The position numbers and the translations under genes were made by a program. Positions 33,826 through 42,705 of a stretch of 64,000 nucleotides of DNA are shown here, in pieces (positions within the stretch are counted from its first letter, which is position 1; every line of letters begins with the position of its first letter). This DNA is from an uncultured Clostridia bacterium (GTDB taxonomy: Bacteria > Bacillota > Clostridia > Christensenellales > Borkfalkiaceae), in contig CALVPT010000008.1 in assembly GCA_944354125.1 (NCBI GenBank), forward strand, positions 1 to 64,000. The letters run 5' to 3'. The notes beneath the pieces are model-generated. The model was given only the letters and a program-made list of their open reading frames with translations, ran no database searches and was not told where the DNA came from.

Positions 33826-34199
33826 TAGTCCTCCCCCTACTCACGGTCACTGAAAACTGAACAGAACGCTCCGCTGTAGATTTTGTAGCGGAGCGTTTTT
33901 GTGTTTACAGGGCGGCGCGGTCAGGTTTTGGCATATTTGAGACTTTGCGTCAAAAGACTTACGAACTTAAACCAAAGTGTGAACGTAGGAAAGTCAAGGG
34001 CGTACGACGGGCATTTATGCGTACATTAAGGCGACAACTGTTGGTCAGACGCCCGACATTTTCCGAATGCCGGAAAGATAAATGACTTTCGGGTAATATG
34101 TCTGAGCGACTTTTGAGACTTTGCCGCAGGGCTGACGTCGCAACATAATCTGCGGCGCAAAGAGGTACGCTTTGCGAGAACTTTGAATACAGGTGAATT
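33826..34199. other. Intergenic region with terminator and duplicated 13-mer
   Basis: Beyond the terminator nothing gene-like is supported. The sequence TTTGAGACTTTGC occurs twice (near 33940 and 34119). Confidence 0.3.
33865..33900 (+). terminator. Terminator of the large lipoprotein gene
   Basis: An 11-bp stem AACGCTCCGCT/AGCGGAGCGTT with an 11-base loop is followed by a T-run. Confidence 0.85.
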
Positions 34200-34718
34200 A
34201 TGCTTGAAAGATTTGGAATCGAGGACTTTGACGAAATATTTGACATAATGCAGGAGAGCTTTCCCCTGGCCGAATACAGGACATATGACGGACAGAAAGC
34301 GCTGTTTGAAAGACAGCGCTACAACGTGTGCGGCATACGTATAAACGGCGAAATTGCGGCATTTATAGCCTTCTGGCAGGACGAGGGAATAGTTTTCATA
34401 GAGCATTTCGCAGTGCGGACGACCTACCGCAATCACGGCTTGGGCGGAAAGGCGCTGAGAGAACTTATTGAACTGAACCGCGGCAGACTTGTATGTCTGG
34501 AGGTCGAACCGCCCGAAAACGACATTGCCAAACGGCGCATAGCTTTCTATGAGCGCAACGGACTTTTCCTGAACAATCACCCCTATATGCAGCCCTCCCT
34601 TTCGGTCGGGCGTCCGCCTTTACCGCTCATGATTATGACATCGGGCAGGCAAATAGATGCCGACGAATTTGCAAGGCTCAAGAATACCCTCTATGAGAGC
34701 TTTTACAAGTCACTCTGA
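34200..34718 (+). CDS. GNAT-family N-acetyltransferase
   Basis: The 172-aa protein has the acetyl-CoA-binding motif A (VRTTYRNHGLGGKALRELI, the R-x-x-G-x-G/A type loop RNHGLGG), preceded by beta strands FIEHFAV and followed by FYERNGLF, the typical motif B. The substrate is not predictable. AGGTG lies 4 bases before the ATG. It is monocistronic with a strong terminator behind. Confidence 0.88.
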   Translation: MLERFGIEDFDEIFDIMQESFPLAEYRTYDGQKALFERQRYNVCGIRINGEIAAFIAFWQDEGIVFIEHFAVRTTYRNHGLGGKALRELIELNRGRLVCLEVEPPENDIAKRRIAFYERNGLFLNNHPYMQPSLSVGRPPLPLMIMTSGRQIDADEFARLKNTLYESFYKSL

Positions 34719-34772
34719 CGCCCTGCGGCGGCATAACCTACGCTTATTGATGAAAGATTTACTATAAAATGA

Positions 34773-34809
34773 GGCGCGGCCTCGGGTTAAATTAACCCGA
34801 GGCCGCGCC
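34773..34809. terminator. Bidirectional terminator (near-perfect 18-bp palindrome)
   Basis: GGCGCGGCCTCGGGTTAA and its complement are separated by one base, between the GNAT gene and the convergent methyltransferase gene. Confidence 0.85.
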
Positions 34810-34827
34810 CCTATAATATTTAAGTCT

Positions 34828-36102
34828 TTAAATTCTCAGTCCCTTGGGAAGATGATTTTTTGCCGTGCCGTTGACGCACTTGCACCAGCCGAGAGGAAAG
34901 CCGAGATATGCAGCGACAGCCCACCCCTTCGCATCATTGCAGTCGAAGGTATTGCCGCTAAGGTACGAAAGCGCCGTCTTTTCGTCGAGCGCGATACACG
35001 CCGCCTCCTCCGCACTCAAACACATTGCAAGCGAATGCGACGGCTCAAACCTGTCGCCCCTGAACTCGCCCAGGCGCACGCCTGCCCTCAATATGCTGAT
35101 CTTTACCTCGGGACAATCTTCGGGAATGGAGTACAGCGTGTCTGCCGCAAGGTGAAGATTGCCCAACCTGACCTTGAGATATTCTTCCTCGAACTGCCTG
35201 TACAGCGAGGTTTTCTTTCTGTCGGGCGGACACATCTTAAAGGGACGGACCTCTCCGCTCTCTCCGCCCTGCTTTTCGAACAGGGCGGCATAATGCCCCT
35301 CTCCGCGTATCTCGTGCGGCAGCAGCTTTTTTTGCTCAATCAGCGCAAATTCAGGATGTCTTTTCAAAAAATCTGCCGTCTGCAGTTCGTCCTCTTCGGG
35401 GGAGAACGTACAGGTGGAATAGACGAGTCTGCCGCCGCCTTTAAGCGACTGCGCCGCGCAGTCGAGTATTTCCGCCTGCCTTGCGGCGCACCTTTCTACG
35501 TTTTCGACGCTCCATTCGGGTATGGCGTTGACCTCTTTTTTAAACATGCCCTCGCCCGAGCAGGGCGCATCTACGAGCACCTTATCGAAATACCCCTCAA
35601 AACGGGAGGCTATTTCGTCAGGAGTCGCGCAGGTGACTACGGCGTTTTTTATGCCCAGCCTTTCGACGTTGGAGGAGAGAATTTTTGCCCTGGACGAGTT
35701 TATCTCGTTGAGCACGATTATGCCCTCTCCGCCCATCTTCTGCGCAAGCTGAGTGCCCTTTCCTCCCGGGGCGGAGCACAAATCCAGCACTCTTTCGCCG
35801 CCCTTTACGCTAAGAAGGGGCGCGGCGCACATTGCCGACGGCTCCTGCACATAGTAGGCGCCTGCGGCGTGCAATACCGTCTTGCCGGCCTTTTCCTCGC
35901 CGACATAGAAGCCGCACGGCTCCCACGGAACGGGTTCGAGCGCAAACGGCGATATCCGCCTGAAATTATCTATATCCGTCTTAAGCGTGTTGACCCTTAC
36001 AGCCTTGCAGGGAGCAAGCTCGTACGATGCCAGAAAATCGTTGAAATTCTCCTTTAAAAGCGACTTCATGCGCTCCAGAAACTTCTCAGGCAGTTGTATC
36101 AT
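34828..36102 (-). CDS. RsmF-like RNA (cytosine-5) methyltransferase
   Basis: The 424-aa protein has an N-terminal NusB-less RNA-binding part, the SAM site DLCSAPGGKG (about 107-116), and the two catalytic cysteine motifs of m5C methyltransferases: VDAPCSGEG (Cys181) and YSTCTFSPEEDE (Cys231). A C-terminal PUA-like/RsmF-C domain ends GWAVAAYLGFPLGWCKCVNG. It probably methylates 16S rRNA. I choose the MIQLPEK start; it overlaps the upstream exonuclease by 17 bases. A start eight codons earlier overlaps more. Confidence 0.9.
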   Translation of the reverse strand: MIQLPEKFLERMKSLLKENFNDFLASYELAPCKAVRVNTLKTDIDNFRRISPFALEPVPWEPCGFYVGEEKAGKTVLHAAGAYYVQEPSAMCAAPLLSVKGGERVLDLCSAPGGKGTQLAQKMGGEGIIVLNEINSSRAKILSSNVERLGIKNAVVTCATPDEIASRFEGYFDKVLVDAPCSGEGMFKKEVNAIPEWSVENVERCAARQAEILDCAAQSLKGGGRLVYSTCTFSPEEDELQTADFLKRHPEFALIEQKKLLPHEIRGEGHYAALFEKQGGESGEVRPFKMCPPDRKKTSLYRQFEEEYLKVRLGNLHLAADTLYSIPEDCPEVKISILRAGVRLGEFRGDRFEPSHSLAMCLSAEEAACIALDEKTALSYLSGNTFDCNDAKGWAVAAYLGFPLGWCKCVNGTAKNHLPKGLRI

Positions 36103-37048
36103 ACAGGCACCCTTTGAGTTCCTCAAGCGAAATTATCTCTATATTCTCATTGCTCTCGGCGTTCTTCGTGCGGACGGACGAATCGCCATCCTCCCTGACA
36201 TATACGTTGCACTCGCTCTGCTTTTGCGTATATCTGCCGCCGAGGGCATATATTCTGTCTACGAGGGGCAAAGATTGCGCTATGTCGTCCTCGAGCAGGC
36301 GCGAGAAGTTGAACACCCTGCCCGAAAGCCTGCCGCCCTTCTTCTTTTTGCAGCGGCTGAGATGAATGTAAAAGGTAACGCGGCGTTCGCTGCGCTCCTT
36401 TTTAAGCCTTTGCACCTCGTCCCTGTATTCCGTGAACTTGCGCGACAGGGGCTGGGTTATGCGGTGGTTTGCCACCTTGCCCCTCTTTATTTCGAGCAGC
36501 TCGTCCAGTCTTTGGCAATTGCAGGAATACTTTCTGCACAGCGCCTCGGTGACGCGCATCGTCGCATAGGCATCGTCCGCCGCCCTGTGGGGCGTGAACT
36601 CGACGCCGAGCTGAGCGGTTATGTATTCCAGCCCGAACTGCCTTGAAAAGTCGCCTATTGCCGTCATATACATCAGCTGGCTGTCTGAAAAGCTGAAATT
36701 TAAGGGAGGCAGGTGAAAGCGGTTGGTCTCCAGCTCGAGATACTTGACGTCGTTGTGCGTTGCGTGACCGTATACGAGGTTATTCTTATCCTCCAAAAGC
36801 GCCTTGATTTTGGGATATACCTCGGGAAATACGGGGCATTTTTTGAACTTATCGTATTCGTACGGCAACGTTATTCCCCTGTTGCCCCTTGAATCGGTAA
36901 GGTGAAACTTGCCCTTGGGATTGATAAGGATATCCTCTTTTTCTATTATATTGAACTGCTCGTCGCAGAGGACGTAGCCGAATGCGCATATCTTTGCAGA
37001 CGTCTTGTACACGCTTGCGCACTCTATATCGAAAAACAAAAGGTTCAT
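36086..37048 (-). CDS. DEDD-family 3'-5' exonuclease
   Basis: The 320-aa protein has the three exonuclease motifs: FFDIEC (Asp7, Glu9), GHATHNDVKYL (Asp100) and HRAADDAYATM (His154, Asp159), the DnaQ/RNase T type. A C-terminal basic region (KKERSERRVTF, CKKKKGGRLSG) resembles the nucleic-acid-binding tail of polC-like or BRCT-type exonucleases. The substrate is not known. An extended -10 sits 8 bases upstream of the ATG with no ribosome-binding site, so a leaderless transcript is predicted. Followed by the overlapping methyltransferase gene. Confidence 0.88.
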   Translation of the reverse strand: MNLLFFDIECASVYKTSAKICAFGYVLCDEQFNIIEKEDILINPKGKFHLTDSRGNRGITLPYEYDKFKKCPVFPEVYPKIKALLEDKNNLVYGHATHNDVKYLELETNRFHLPPLNFSFSDSQLMYMTAIGDFSRQFGLEYITAQLGVEFTPHRAADDAYATMRVTEALCRKYSCNCQRLDELLEIKRGKVANHRITQPLSRKFTEYRDEVQRLKKERSERRVTFYIHLSRCKKKKGGRLSGRVFNFSRLLEDDIAQSLPLVDRIYALGGRYTQKQSECNVYVREDGDSSVRTKNAESNENIEIISLEELKGCLYDTTA

Positions 37049-37056
37049 ACGGTGTT

Positions 37057-37085
37057 ATTATAGCAGACGGCAGCACGATTGGCAA
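37057..37085 (-). promoter_or_regulatory. Promoter of the exonuclease gene, almost leaderless
   Basis: TTGCCA (37080-37085), a 17-base spacer and extended -10 TGCTATAAT (hexamer 37057-37062) put the transcript start within two bases of the ATG. Confidence 0.7.
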
Positions 37086-37109
37086 GCCGCTTGCACTCAT
37101 CTTTGACTA

Positions 37110-37138
37110 TTGACTTTTTGCCCGCGTGCATTTATAAT
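37110..37138 (+). promoter_or_regulatory. Promoter of the GT-like gene, leaderless
   Basis: TTGACT (37110-37115), a 17-base spacer and TATAAT (37133-37138) are followed by six bases and the ATG at 37145, so the predicted transcript begins with the start codon. Confidence 0.75.
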
Positions 37139-37144
37139 AAAAAT

Positions 37145-37981
37145 ATGCAAAAGAAACTACTTACACTTTTAATCTTCAACGACGGCAATGCCGCCGCCGA
37201 CAAGCCCAAGGCGCTTTATGAGGCTTTATTGCCGTTTTTCGACAGGACGGAAATTATATGCCACTCGCTCAGCAGGGCCATGCCCGAGGGCATAACCGAC
37301 CTTTCGGTTTCAGACTACGGCAGATTCATAAAGGTCGCCGCAGGCATGGCTAAGGGCAGATATATCGCAGTAATACCGCCGGACGCAACCGTCTTCGGCG
37401 AGCAGTTCGGCGCGCTTTTAAAGCTGATTGAAAAGCCGTGCGACAACGTAATAATCTTTTCGGGAGCCGACTGCCCGACCTGCGCGGCGATTGACACAAA
37501 ACTTTTCAGAAACCTGTGTCAGTCCGCCTCCGAAGCGCAGCTTGTAAATATCCCCCTGCACGCCTACATAGCCGCCAAATCGTATAAGAAGGTCAAATTC
37601 AAGCCCTTCGACTGCGGCGGACGATATCTTGCAAGGCTGGCCGAAACCTACGGCGAGAGCTTCCAGTCCTCCGTAATAATTGCGGCAAAGAGCTTCAACG
37701 CGCCGAGAAACCGCACCTCTACCCTCATGTACAAGTCCTGTTTCGACGCGCTGTATGCCTGCCTGGAGGCGGCATACATAGCGGCGATACTCCAGGTTGC
37801 AAAGGACAAGATTTACGCAGTCCGCGCCGCGGAGTTCGACGACGCCATAAAGCAGGCCGATGCCAAACTGTACGAATATGCGGAGCGGCGTCTGACTTTC
37901 GCGCCGCTTAAAAAACTGAGGCAATCGCGCTTTGAAAAAATACCCCTCCTTACCGCAATAAAACTTGCAATAAAGAGGTGA
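37145..37981 (+). CDS. Hypothetical protein with glycosyltransferase-like N-terminus
   Basis: The 278-aa protein starts with a beta-alpha pattern (QKKLLTLLIFNDG) and has GMAKGRYIAVIPPDATV, which recalls the nucleotide-sugar region of GT-A glycosyltransferases (GxYIxxxDxD), but the usual DxD is not intact. The second half is helical and ends basic. I would not assign an activity. The longer upstream frame is rejected because the promoter overlaps it. No Shine-Dalgarno exists. Confidence 0.7.
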   Translation: MQKKLLTLLIFNDGNAAADKPKALYEALLPFFDRTEIICHSLSRAMPEGITDLSVSDYGRFIKVAAGMAKGRYIAVIPPDATVFGEQFGALLKLIEKPCDNVIIFSGADCPTCAAIDTKLFRNLCQSASEAQLVNIPLHAYIAAKSYKKVKFKPFDCGGRYLARLAETYGESFQSSVIIAAKSFNAPRNRTSTLMYKSCFDALYACLEAAYIAAILQVAKDKIYAVRAAEFDDAIKQADAKLYEYAERRLTFAPLKKLRQSRFEKIPLLTAIKLAIKR

Positions 37982-37991
37982 CAAAAACACA

Positions 37992-38023
37992 GCCGACCGC
38001 GCTTGACTTTGAGCGCGGTCGGC
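37992..38023. terminator. Bidirectional terminator between GT-like gene and serS
   Basis: A 12-bp stem GCCGACCGCGCT/AGCGCGGTCGGC with an 8-base loop and T-rich 3' flank. Confidence 0.85.
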
Positions 38024-38040
38024 ATTTATTTTATGGCTGT

Positions 38041-39336
38041 TTATTTCTTCTTGGGAAGGATGTATTCCTTGCCGCCCATATACTTTCTGAGCACTTCGGG
38101 AATATATACGCTGCCGTCTGCCTGAAGGTGATTTTCAAGGAAGGCTATGAGCATTCTGGGGGGCGCTACGACCGTATTGTTGAGCGTATGCGCATACACG
38201 TTCTTGCCCGTCTTGGAATCCTTGTACCTTATTCCCAGCCTTCTTGCCTGAGCATCAGTTAAGTTGGAGCAGCTGCCTACCTCGAAATACTTCTTCTGAC
38301 GGGGGCTCCACGCCTCTACGTCGAGGCTCTTATACTTGAGGTCTGCAAGGTCTCCCGAGCAGCACACGAGCGTGCGGACGGGGATTTCCATGGACACGAA
38401 CAGTTCGACGGTGTACGACCACAGTTTGTCGTACCAATAGTCGCTCTCTTCGGGCTTGCAGATGACTATCATTTCCTGCTTTTCAAACTGGTGAATGCGG
38501 TAGATGCCCCTCTCCTCTATGCCGTGCGCGCCCTTTTCCTTTCTGAAACAGGGCGAATAGGACGTCAGCGTCTGGGGGAGCTGAGATTCGTCTAAAGTGG
38601 TGTTCATGAATCTGCCTATCATCGAGTGTTCGCTGGTGCCGATGAGGTAGAGGTCTTCGCCCTCTATCTTGTACATCATGCCGTCCATCTCTTCAAAGCT
38701 CATGACGCCCGAAACGACGCTGCTCCTTATCATGAAGGGAGGTATGCAGTAGGTGAAGCCCTTGTCTATCATGAAGTCCCTTGCATATGTGAGAACTGCC
38801 GAGTGCAGCCTTGCAATGTCGCCCGTAAGATAGTAAAAGCCGTTGCCGCTGGTGCGCCTTGCGCTGTCGAGGTCTATGCCGCCCAGATTTTCGAGTATGT
38901 CGAGGTGATAGGGCACTTCGAATGGCTTTTCCTTTGCCTCCAGATAGGTGTTCCACTGCACGTTCTGGCTGTCGTCTTTGCCGATGGGCACGTCGTCGGC
39001 GATGATGTTGGGTATCATCATCATGTCCTTTTTGAGCTGCTCGGCAACCTCTGCCGTCTCCGCCTCAATTTTTGCCACGGCGTCGTTGTTCTGCTTGGAA
39101 AGTTCCTTTACCTCTTCGGCCTCGGCCTTCTTTCCCTCGCGCATGAGCGCGCCTATCTGCTTGGCATATACGTTGCGCTTTGCCCTTCTCTCGTCGCCCT
39201 CGCGCTGGAGCGCTCTGTTGCGCTCGTCAAGGGCAAGAATTTCGTCGACGAGCGGCAATTTCTTGTCCTGAAACTTCTTTCTTATGTTCTCTCTTACGAG
39301 TTCGGGATTTGTCCTCAAGAGATTGATATCTATCAT
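38041..39336 (-). CDS. serS: Seryl-tRNA synthetase
   Basis: The 431-aa class II synthetase has an N-terminal coiled coil (about 30-110), motif 2 (CFRKEKGAHGIEERGIYRIHQF), the serine site LIGTSEHSMIG, and a C-terminal motif 3 (PPRMLIAFLE). It charges tRNA-Ser. Start at MIDINLL behind GGGAG. The leader is only about 31 bases and has no room for a T-box, so regulation by uncharged tRNA is unlikely here. Confidence 0.96.
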   Translation of the reverse strand: MIDINLLRTNPELVRENIRKKFQDKKLPLVDEILALDERNRALQREGDERRAKRNVYAKQIGALMREGKKAEAEEVKELSKQNNDAVAKIEAETAEVAEQLKKDMMMIPNIIADDVPIGKDDSQNVQWNTYLEAKEKPFEVPYHLDILENLGGIDLDSARRTSGNGFYYLTGDIARLHSAVLTYARDFMIDKGFTYCIPPFMIRSSVVSGVMSFEEMDGMMYKIEGEDLYLIGTSEHSMIGRFMNTTLDESQLPQTLTSYSPCFRKEKGAHGIEERGIYRIHQFEKQEMIVICKPEESDYWYDKLWSYTVELFVSMEIPVRTLVCCSGDLADLKYKSLDVEAWSPRQKKYFEVGSCSNLTDAQARRLGIRYKDSKTGKNVYAHTLNNTVVAPPRMLIAFLENHLQADGSVYIPEVLRKYMGGKEYILPKKK

Positions 39337-39373
39337 AAAAAGTTCTTCTCCCTCTGCCTTTGAATTTACAGAT

Positions 39374-39402
39374 ATTATACGGCAAATATTGTCCAAAAGC
39401 AA
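39374..39402 (-). promoter_or_regulatory. Promoter of serS
   Basis: TTGCTT (39397-39402) and TATAAT (39374-39379) are 17 bases apart. Confidence 0.65.
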
Positions 39403-39422
39403 TTAAATTAGCCTTTATTCTA

Positions 39423-39451
39423 TTGAAAAAAAAGCGCAAACGTGATATAAT
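39423..39451 (+). promoter_or_regulatory. Promoter of the P-type ATPase gene
   Basis: TTGAAA (39423-39428), 17-base spacer and extended -10 TGATATAAT (hexamer 39446-39451), back to back with the serS promoter. Confidence 0.75.
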
Positions 39452-39499
39452 TGACTCAAGTTACGACGCTTGGCGGCCGATGCGGCCGCAAGGAGAATT

Positions 39500-42328
39500 A
39501 TGAGCAAAATCTATTATAAGGGAAAAAGACCTGCCACGCAGGGCGATTCCTCGGCCGATGCTCCCCTCAAAGAGCAAGCGGCTACGGAAACTTCTGTCCA
39601 AAGCAACAAGGCGGAGACGCCTTCCGAAAGGCAGACAAGCGCGACATCTTCCCCCAGACGACCCCGACAGCATGCCCCCGACAGCGCGGAGGCGCCCTCC
39701 GACGGGGCAAATTCCTCGCCTTTCTCCACCGAAAAGGACGAGAGCCGGCAGGGAGCCGTAGCCGAGGAAAATCAGGAAATTGCCGCGGCTGAACATATCC
39801 CCGAGGGCGAGGACTATGAACCGCCCAAGGTCGAAGGCTTTAACAAAGAGAGAATTATAAGATATTTCAAGCGCCACCCCAAGACCAAAGTAGACACCAA
39901 GGTAAAGCGCTTCTATCCGCCCATAAACCGCGGTCTTACGCCCAATCAGGTCGAGACGAGGTTCACGCAGTTCCTCTTCAACGACACAAACAAGAAGTAC
40001 TCCAAGTCATATGCGAGCATCTTCATGGGCAATATCTTCACCTTCTTCAACCTGCTCTGCCTGATTGCATTCATAATGCTGCTGCTCGCAGGAACAAAGG
40101 GCATAACAAACTACCTGGTAATATTCATTACGACGGCAAACATCATAATCGGCGTGTACCAGGAAATCCGCTCCAAACGAGCGATAGATAAACTGTCCAT
40201 TCTCGCCTCGTCCTCAGTAAAAGCCGTGCGCGACGGCGAAATATGCGAGATTCCGACAAACGAAATTGTGCTGGACGATATAATCATACTCGAGCTGGGC
40301 AATCAGGTGCCTGCCGACTGCATCCTCGCCGAGGGCTCCGTAGAGGTCAACGAAAGTCTGCTTACGGGCGAATCGGTGGCAATTAAAAAGCACGCGGGCG
40401 ACACCCTGTTTGCAGGCAGCTTTATTGCAAGCGGCAGCGGAAAATGCCGCGTTGACAAGGTCGGCAAGGAGACCTACCTTGAAAAGCTGACCGCAAAAGC
40501 AAAGAAATACCGCCGCCCCAACTCCGAACTGATGAACTCCATCAAGCACATCATAAAGGCGGTAAGCATACTCATCATCCCCATCGCGATAGGCATATTC
40601 TTCGTCTCCAAGAACAATATACCCGCGACCAATACCGTGACCGACTACATCTTCTCCGCCGACGTAAACTACGCGCTCCAGAGAATGTGCACGGTGGTCA
40701 TAGGCATGATTCCTTCGGGAATGCTGCTCCTGACTTCGACGGCGCTCGCGGTCGGCGTCTTCAGGCTTGCCAAGAACAATACGCTGGTGCAGGACCTGTA
40801 CTCGCTGGAAATGCTGGCGAGGGTAAACGTGCTGTGTCTGGATAAGACGGGAACGATTACAGACGGCCGCATGAAGGTGAGCGACACTGTAATTCTCAAT
40901 ACCGTCGGGGAATATTCGCTGAACGACATTATGGGCAGCATACTCGCCTCACTCGACGACAATAATCAGACGTCGATTGCCCTGTATAACCACTTCGGAC
41001 ACAGCGACGTGCTGTCGCCGACGGCTAAAATACCCTTCTCGTCGAAAAGAAAACTTTCCGCCGTATGCTTCGAGGACGTGGGAACGTTCGTAATGGGCGC
41101 GCCCGAATTCGTGCTTAAGCCCCTGCCCGCAAAGGTAGACAAAATAGTAAAGCAATACGCCCAGATGGGTCTGCGAGTAATAGTTCTTGCGCATTCCTCC
41201 ACCCCCATCGTCGGCGATAAACTGCCCTCCATACTCAAGCCCATAGCCATAATTTCCATTGCGGACAACATCCGCGAGGACGCCATTGACACCATAAAGT
41301 GGTTCAAGGACAACGAGGTTCAGGTAAAGGTAATTTCGGGCGATAACCCCATAACAGTTTCCGAAGTTGCCAAGCGTGCAGGCATTGAGCACGCCGAAAA
41401 GTTCATATCGCTGGAGGGTCTGAACGACAAGGAAGTCGAAAACGTTGCCAATAAGTACACCGTATTCGGCAGAGTTACGCCCGAACAGAAAGCCATTCTC
41501 GTCAGGGCGATAAAGAACGAGGGCAACACCGTAGCCATGACGGGCGACGGCGTAAACGACATTCTGGCTTTGAAGGAGGCCGACTGCGCCATATCGGTCG
41601 CATCGGGCAGCGAGGCGGCGAGAAACGTCAGCCACCTCGTCCTCATGGACAACAACTTCAACTCAATGCCTAAGGTCGTAGGCGAAGGACGAAGGGTCAT
41701 AAACAACATAAAGAATTCCTCCTCGCTGTACCTCATGAAGACGCTGTTTACCGCTCTTCTTGCGACGATATGCATACTCATGTCCTCGCCCTACCTGTTC
41801 ATGCCGAGCAACATGCTGCTCCTCGAGGTCTGCATAATAGGCATACCTTCGGTATTCCTCTCCCTGCAGCCGAACAACGCAAGAGTCGAGGGAAAATTCA
41901 TTACGCACGTCATGAGCCGAAGTATTTCGGGTGCAATTGTAATGATTCTGTGCGTCATGTCGATGTATCTGACATACGTCATAGACAGCCAGACATTCGA
42001 ACACTACTATACGCCCATGTGCATGATGGCGCTGACCTTCTCCGGTCTTGTTATGCTGTTCAGAGTGTGCCAGCCGTTCAACGCTTACAGGCTTGTTCTG
42101 TTCCTCGCAAACGTTGCGATATGCGCGGTAGCGCTGTCGGTGCCTCAGCTCGCAGACATGCTGTATTCGGACTGGAGCGAGCTTGAGTGGGACTATTCGA
42201 AATTGCTGATAATAGCCGTAGTCATAGAGGCGGCATTCCCCATTTCCAAATCGCTCATACGAATTATGGAAATTATAATGCCCTCCTCCACCGCACACAA
42301 AAAACTGCCCGAAAAGGCAAACGGCTGA
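39500..42328 (+). CDS. Cation-transporting P-type ATPase, CtpE-like
   Basis: The 942-aa pump has the actuator motif SLLTGES (about 288), the phosphorylation site DKTGTITDG (Asp448), and the hinge MTGDGVNDILAL. Its fourth membrane helix reads GMIPSGMLLLTS; in CtpE-type calcium pumps this is usually PEGL, so the Glu is replaced and cation choice is uncertain. About 110 N-terminal residues are low-complexity, rich in Ala/Ser/Pro/Glu, which is unusual for the family. Start at MSKIYYKG behind AAGGAG. Confidence 0.9.
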   Translation: MSKIYYKGKRPATQGDSSADAPLKEQAATETSVQSNKAETPSERQTSATSSPRRPRQHAPDSAEAPSDGANSSPFSTEKDESRQGAVAEENQEIAAAEHIPEGEDYEPPKVEGFNKERIIRYFKRHPKTKVDTKVKRFYPPINRGLTPNQVETRFTQFLFNDTNKKYSKSYASIFMGNIFTFFNLLCLIAFIMLLLAGTKGITNYLVIFITTANIIIGVYQEIRSKRAIDKLSILASSSVKAVRDGEICEIPTNEIVLDDIIILELGNQVPADCILAEGSVEVNESLLTGESVAIKKHAGDTLFAGSFIASGSGKCRVDKVGKETYLEKLTAKAKKYRRPNSELMNSIKHIIKAVSILIIPIAIGIFFVSKNNIPATNTVTDYIFSADVNYALQRMCTVVIGMIPSGMLLLTSTALAVGVFRLAKNNTLVQDLYSLEMLARVNVLCLDKTGTITDGRMKVSDTVILNTVGEYSLNDIMGSILASLDDNNQTSIALYNHFGHSDVLSPTAKIPFSSKRKLSAVCFEDVGTFVMGAPEFVLKPLPAKVDKIVKQYAQMGLRVIVLAHSSTPIVGDKLPSILKPIAIISIADNIREDAIDTIKWFKDNEVQVKVISGDNPITVSEVAKRAGIEHAEKFISLEGLNDKEVENVANKYTVFGRVTPEQKAILVRAIKNEGNTVAMTGDGVNDILALKEADCAISVASGSEAARNVSHLVLMDNNFNSMPKVVGEGRRVINNIKNSSSLYLMKTLFTALLATICILMSSPYLFMPSNMLLLEVCIIGIPSVFLSLQPNNARVEGKFITHVMSRSISGAIVMILCVMSMYLTYVIDSQTFEHYYTPMCMMALTFSGLVMLFRVCQPFNAYRLVLFLANVAICAVALSVPQLADMLYSDWSELEWDYSKLLIIAVVIEAAFPISKSLIRIMEIIMPSSTAHKKLPEKANG

Positions 42329-42354
42329 ACTTTATAATTCGAATAAAATATAGT

Positions 42355-42393
42355 AAAAATGCAGACACGAAAACTCTCGTGCCTGCATTTTTA
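42355..42393. terminator. Terminator of the P-type ATPase gene
   Basis: AAAAATGCAG-A-CACGA pairs with TCGTG-C-CTGCATTTTT, followed by ATTTG. Sixteen of the bases pair with one mismatch. Confidence 0.8.
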
Positions 42394-42579
42394 TTTGCCG
42401 CAAGACATTCCGACGAACGGGCGTCGGGCAGAGCTGAATACGGAAATAAAGCGTGACAACGGACGGGTGTCGGTTGGGTGAAAATACGATTGTAGAGAGC
42501 TGACGGGCGTATGTAGACGAAATGGCAAGTATAATATACAGACATGAGAAAAATTATAGTCGCATTTGAAATGGCGAAA

Positions 42580-42614
42580 GGCGCGCCGACGGGTAATTGC
42601 CCGTCGGCGCGCCT
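42580..42614. terminator. Terminator of the gyrBA operon
   Basis: A perfect 15-bp GC-rich stem (AGGCGCGCCGACGGG and complement) with a 6-base loop lies about 90 bases past the gyrA stop. No gene is supported between 42394 and 42705. Confidence 0.75.
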
Positions 42615-42705
42615 GATGTTCTGTAATATGAACGCCTGATTTTGCGCCTGAATCGCCTGAACAGCGACTTTGCGCTGCGTTGGTTATAATTTTATACGGA
42701 GTGCA

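Noticed and set aside
33926..34130. Duplicated TTTGAGACTTTGC as an operator pair
   Set aside because: Spacing of about 180 bases and no nearby promoter; probably coincidental.
34852..36057. 401-codon plus-strand frame opposite the RsmF-like gene
   Set aside because: Lacks protein-like motifs and overlaps a gene with complete catalytic motifs.
39337..39420. T-box leader for serS
   Set aside because: The predicted leader is about 31 bases, too short for a T-box, and no T-box sequence is visible.
42544..42639. 31-codon frame beginning MRKIIVAFEMAKG
   Set aside because: It runs through the gyrA terminator hairpin and has no ribosome-binding site.
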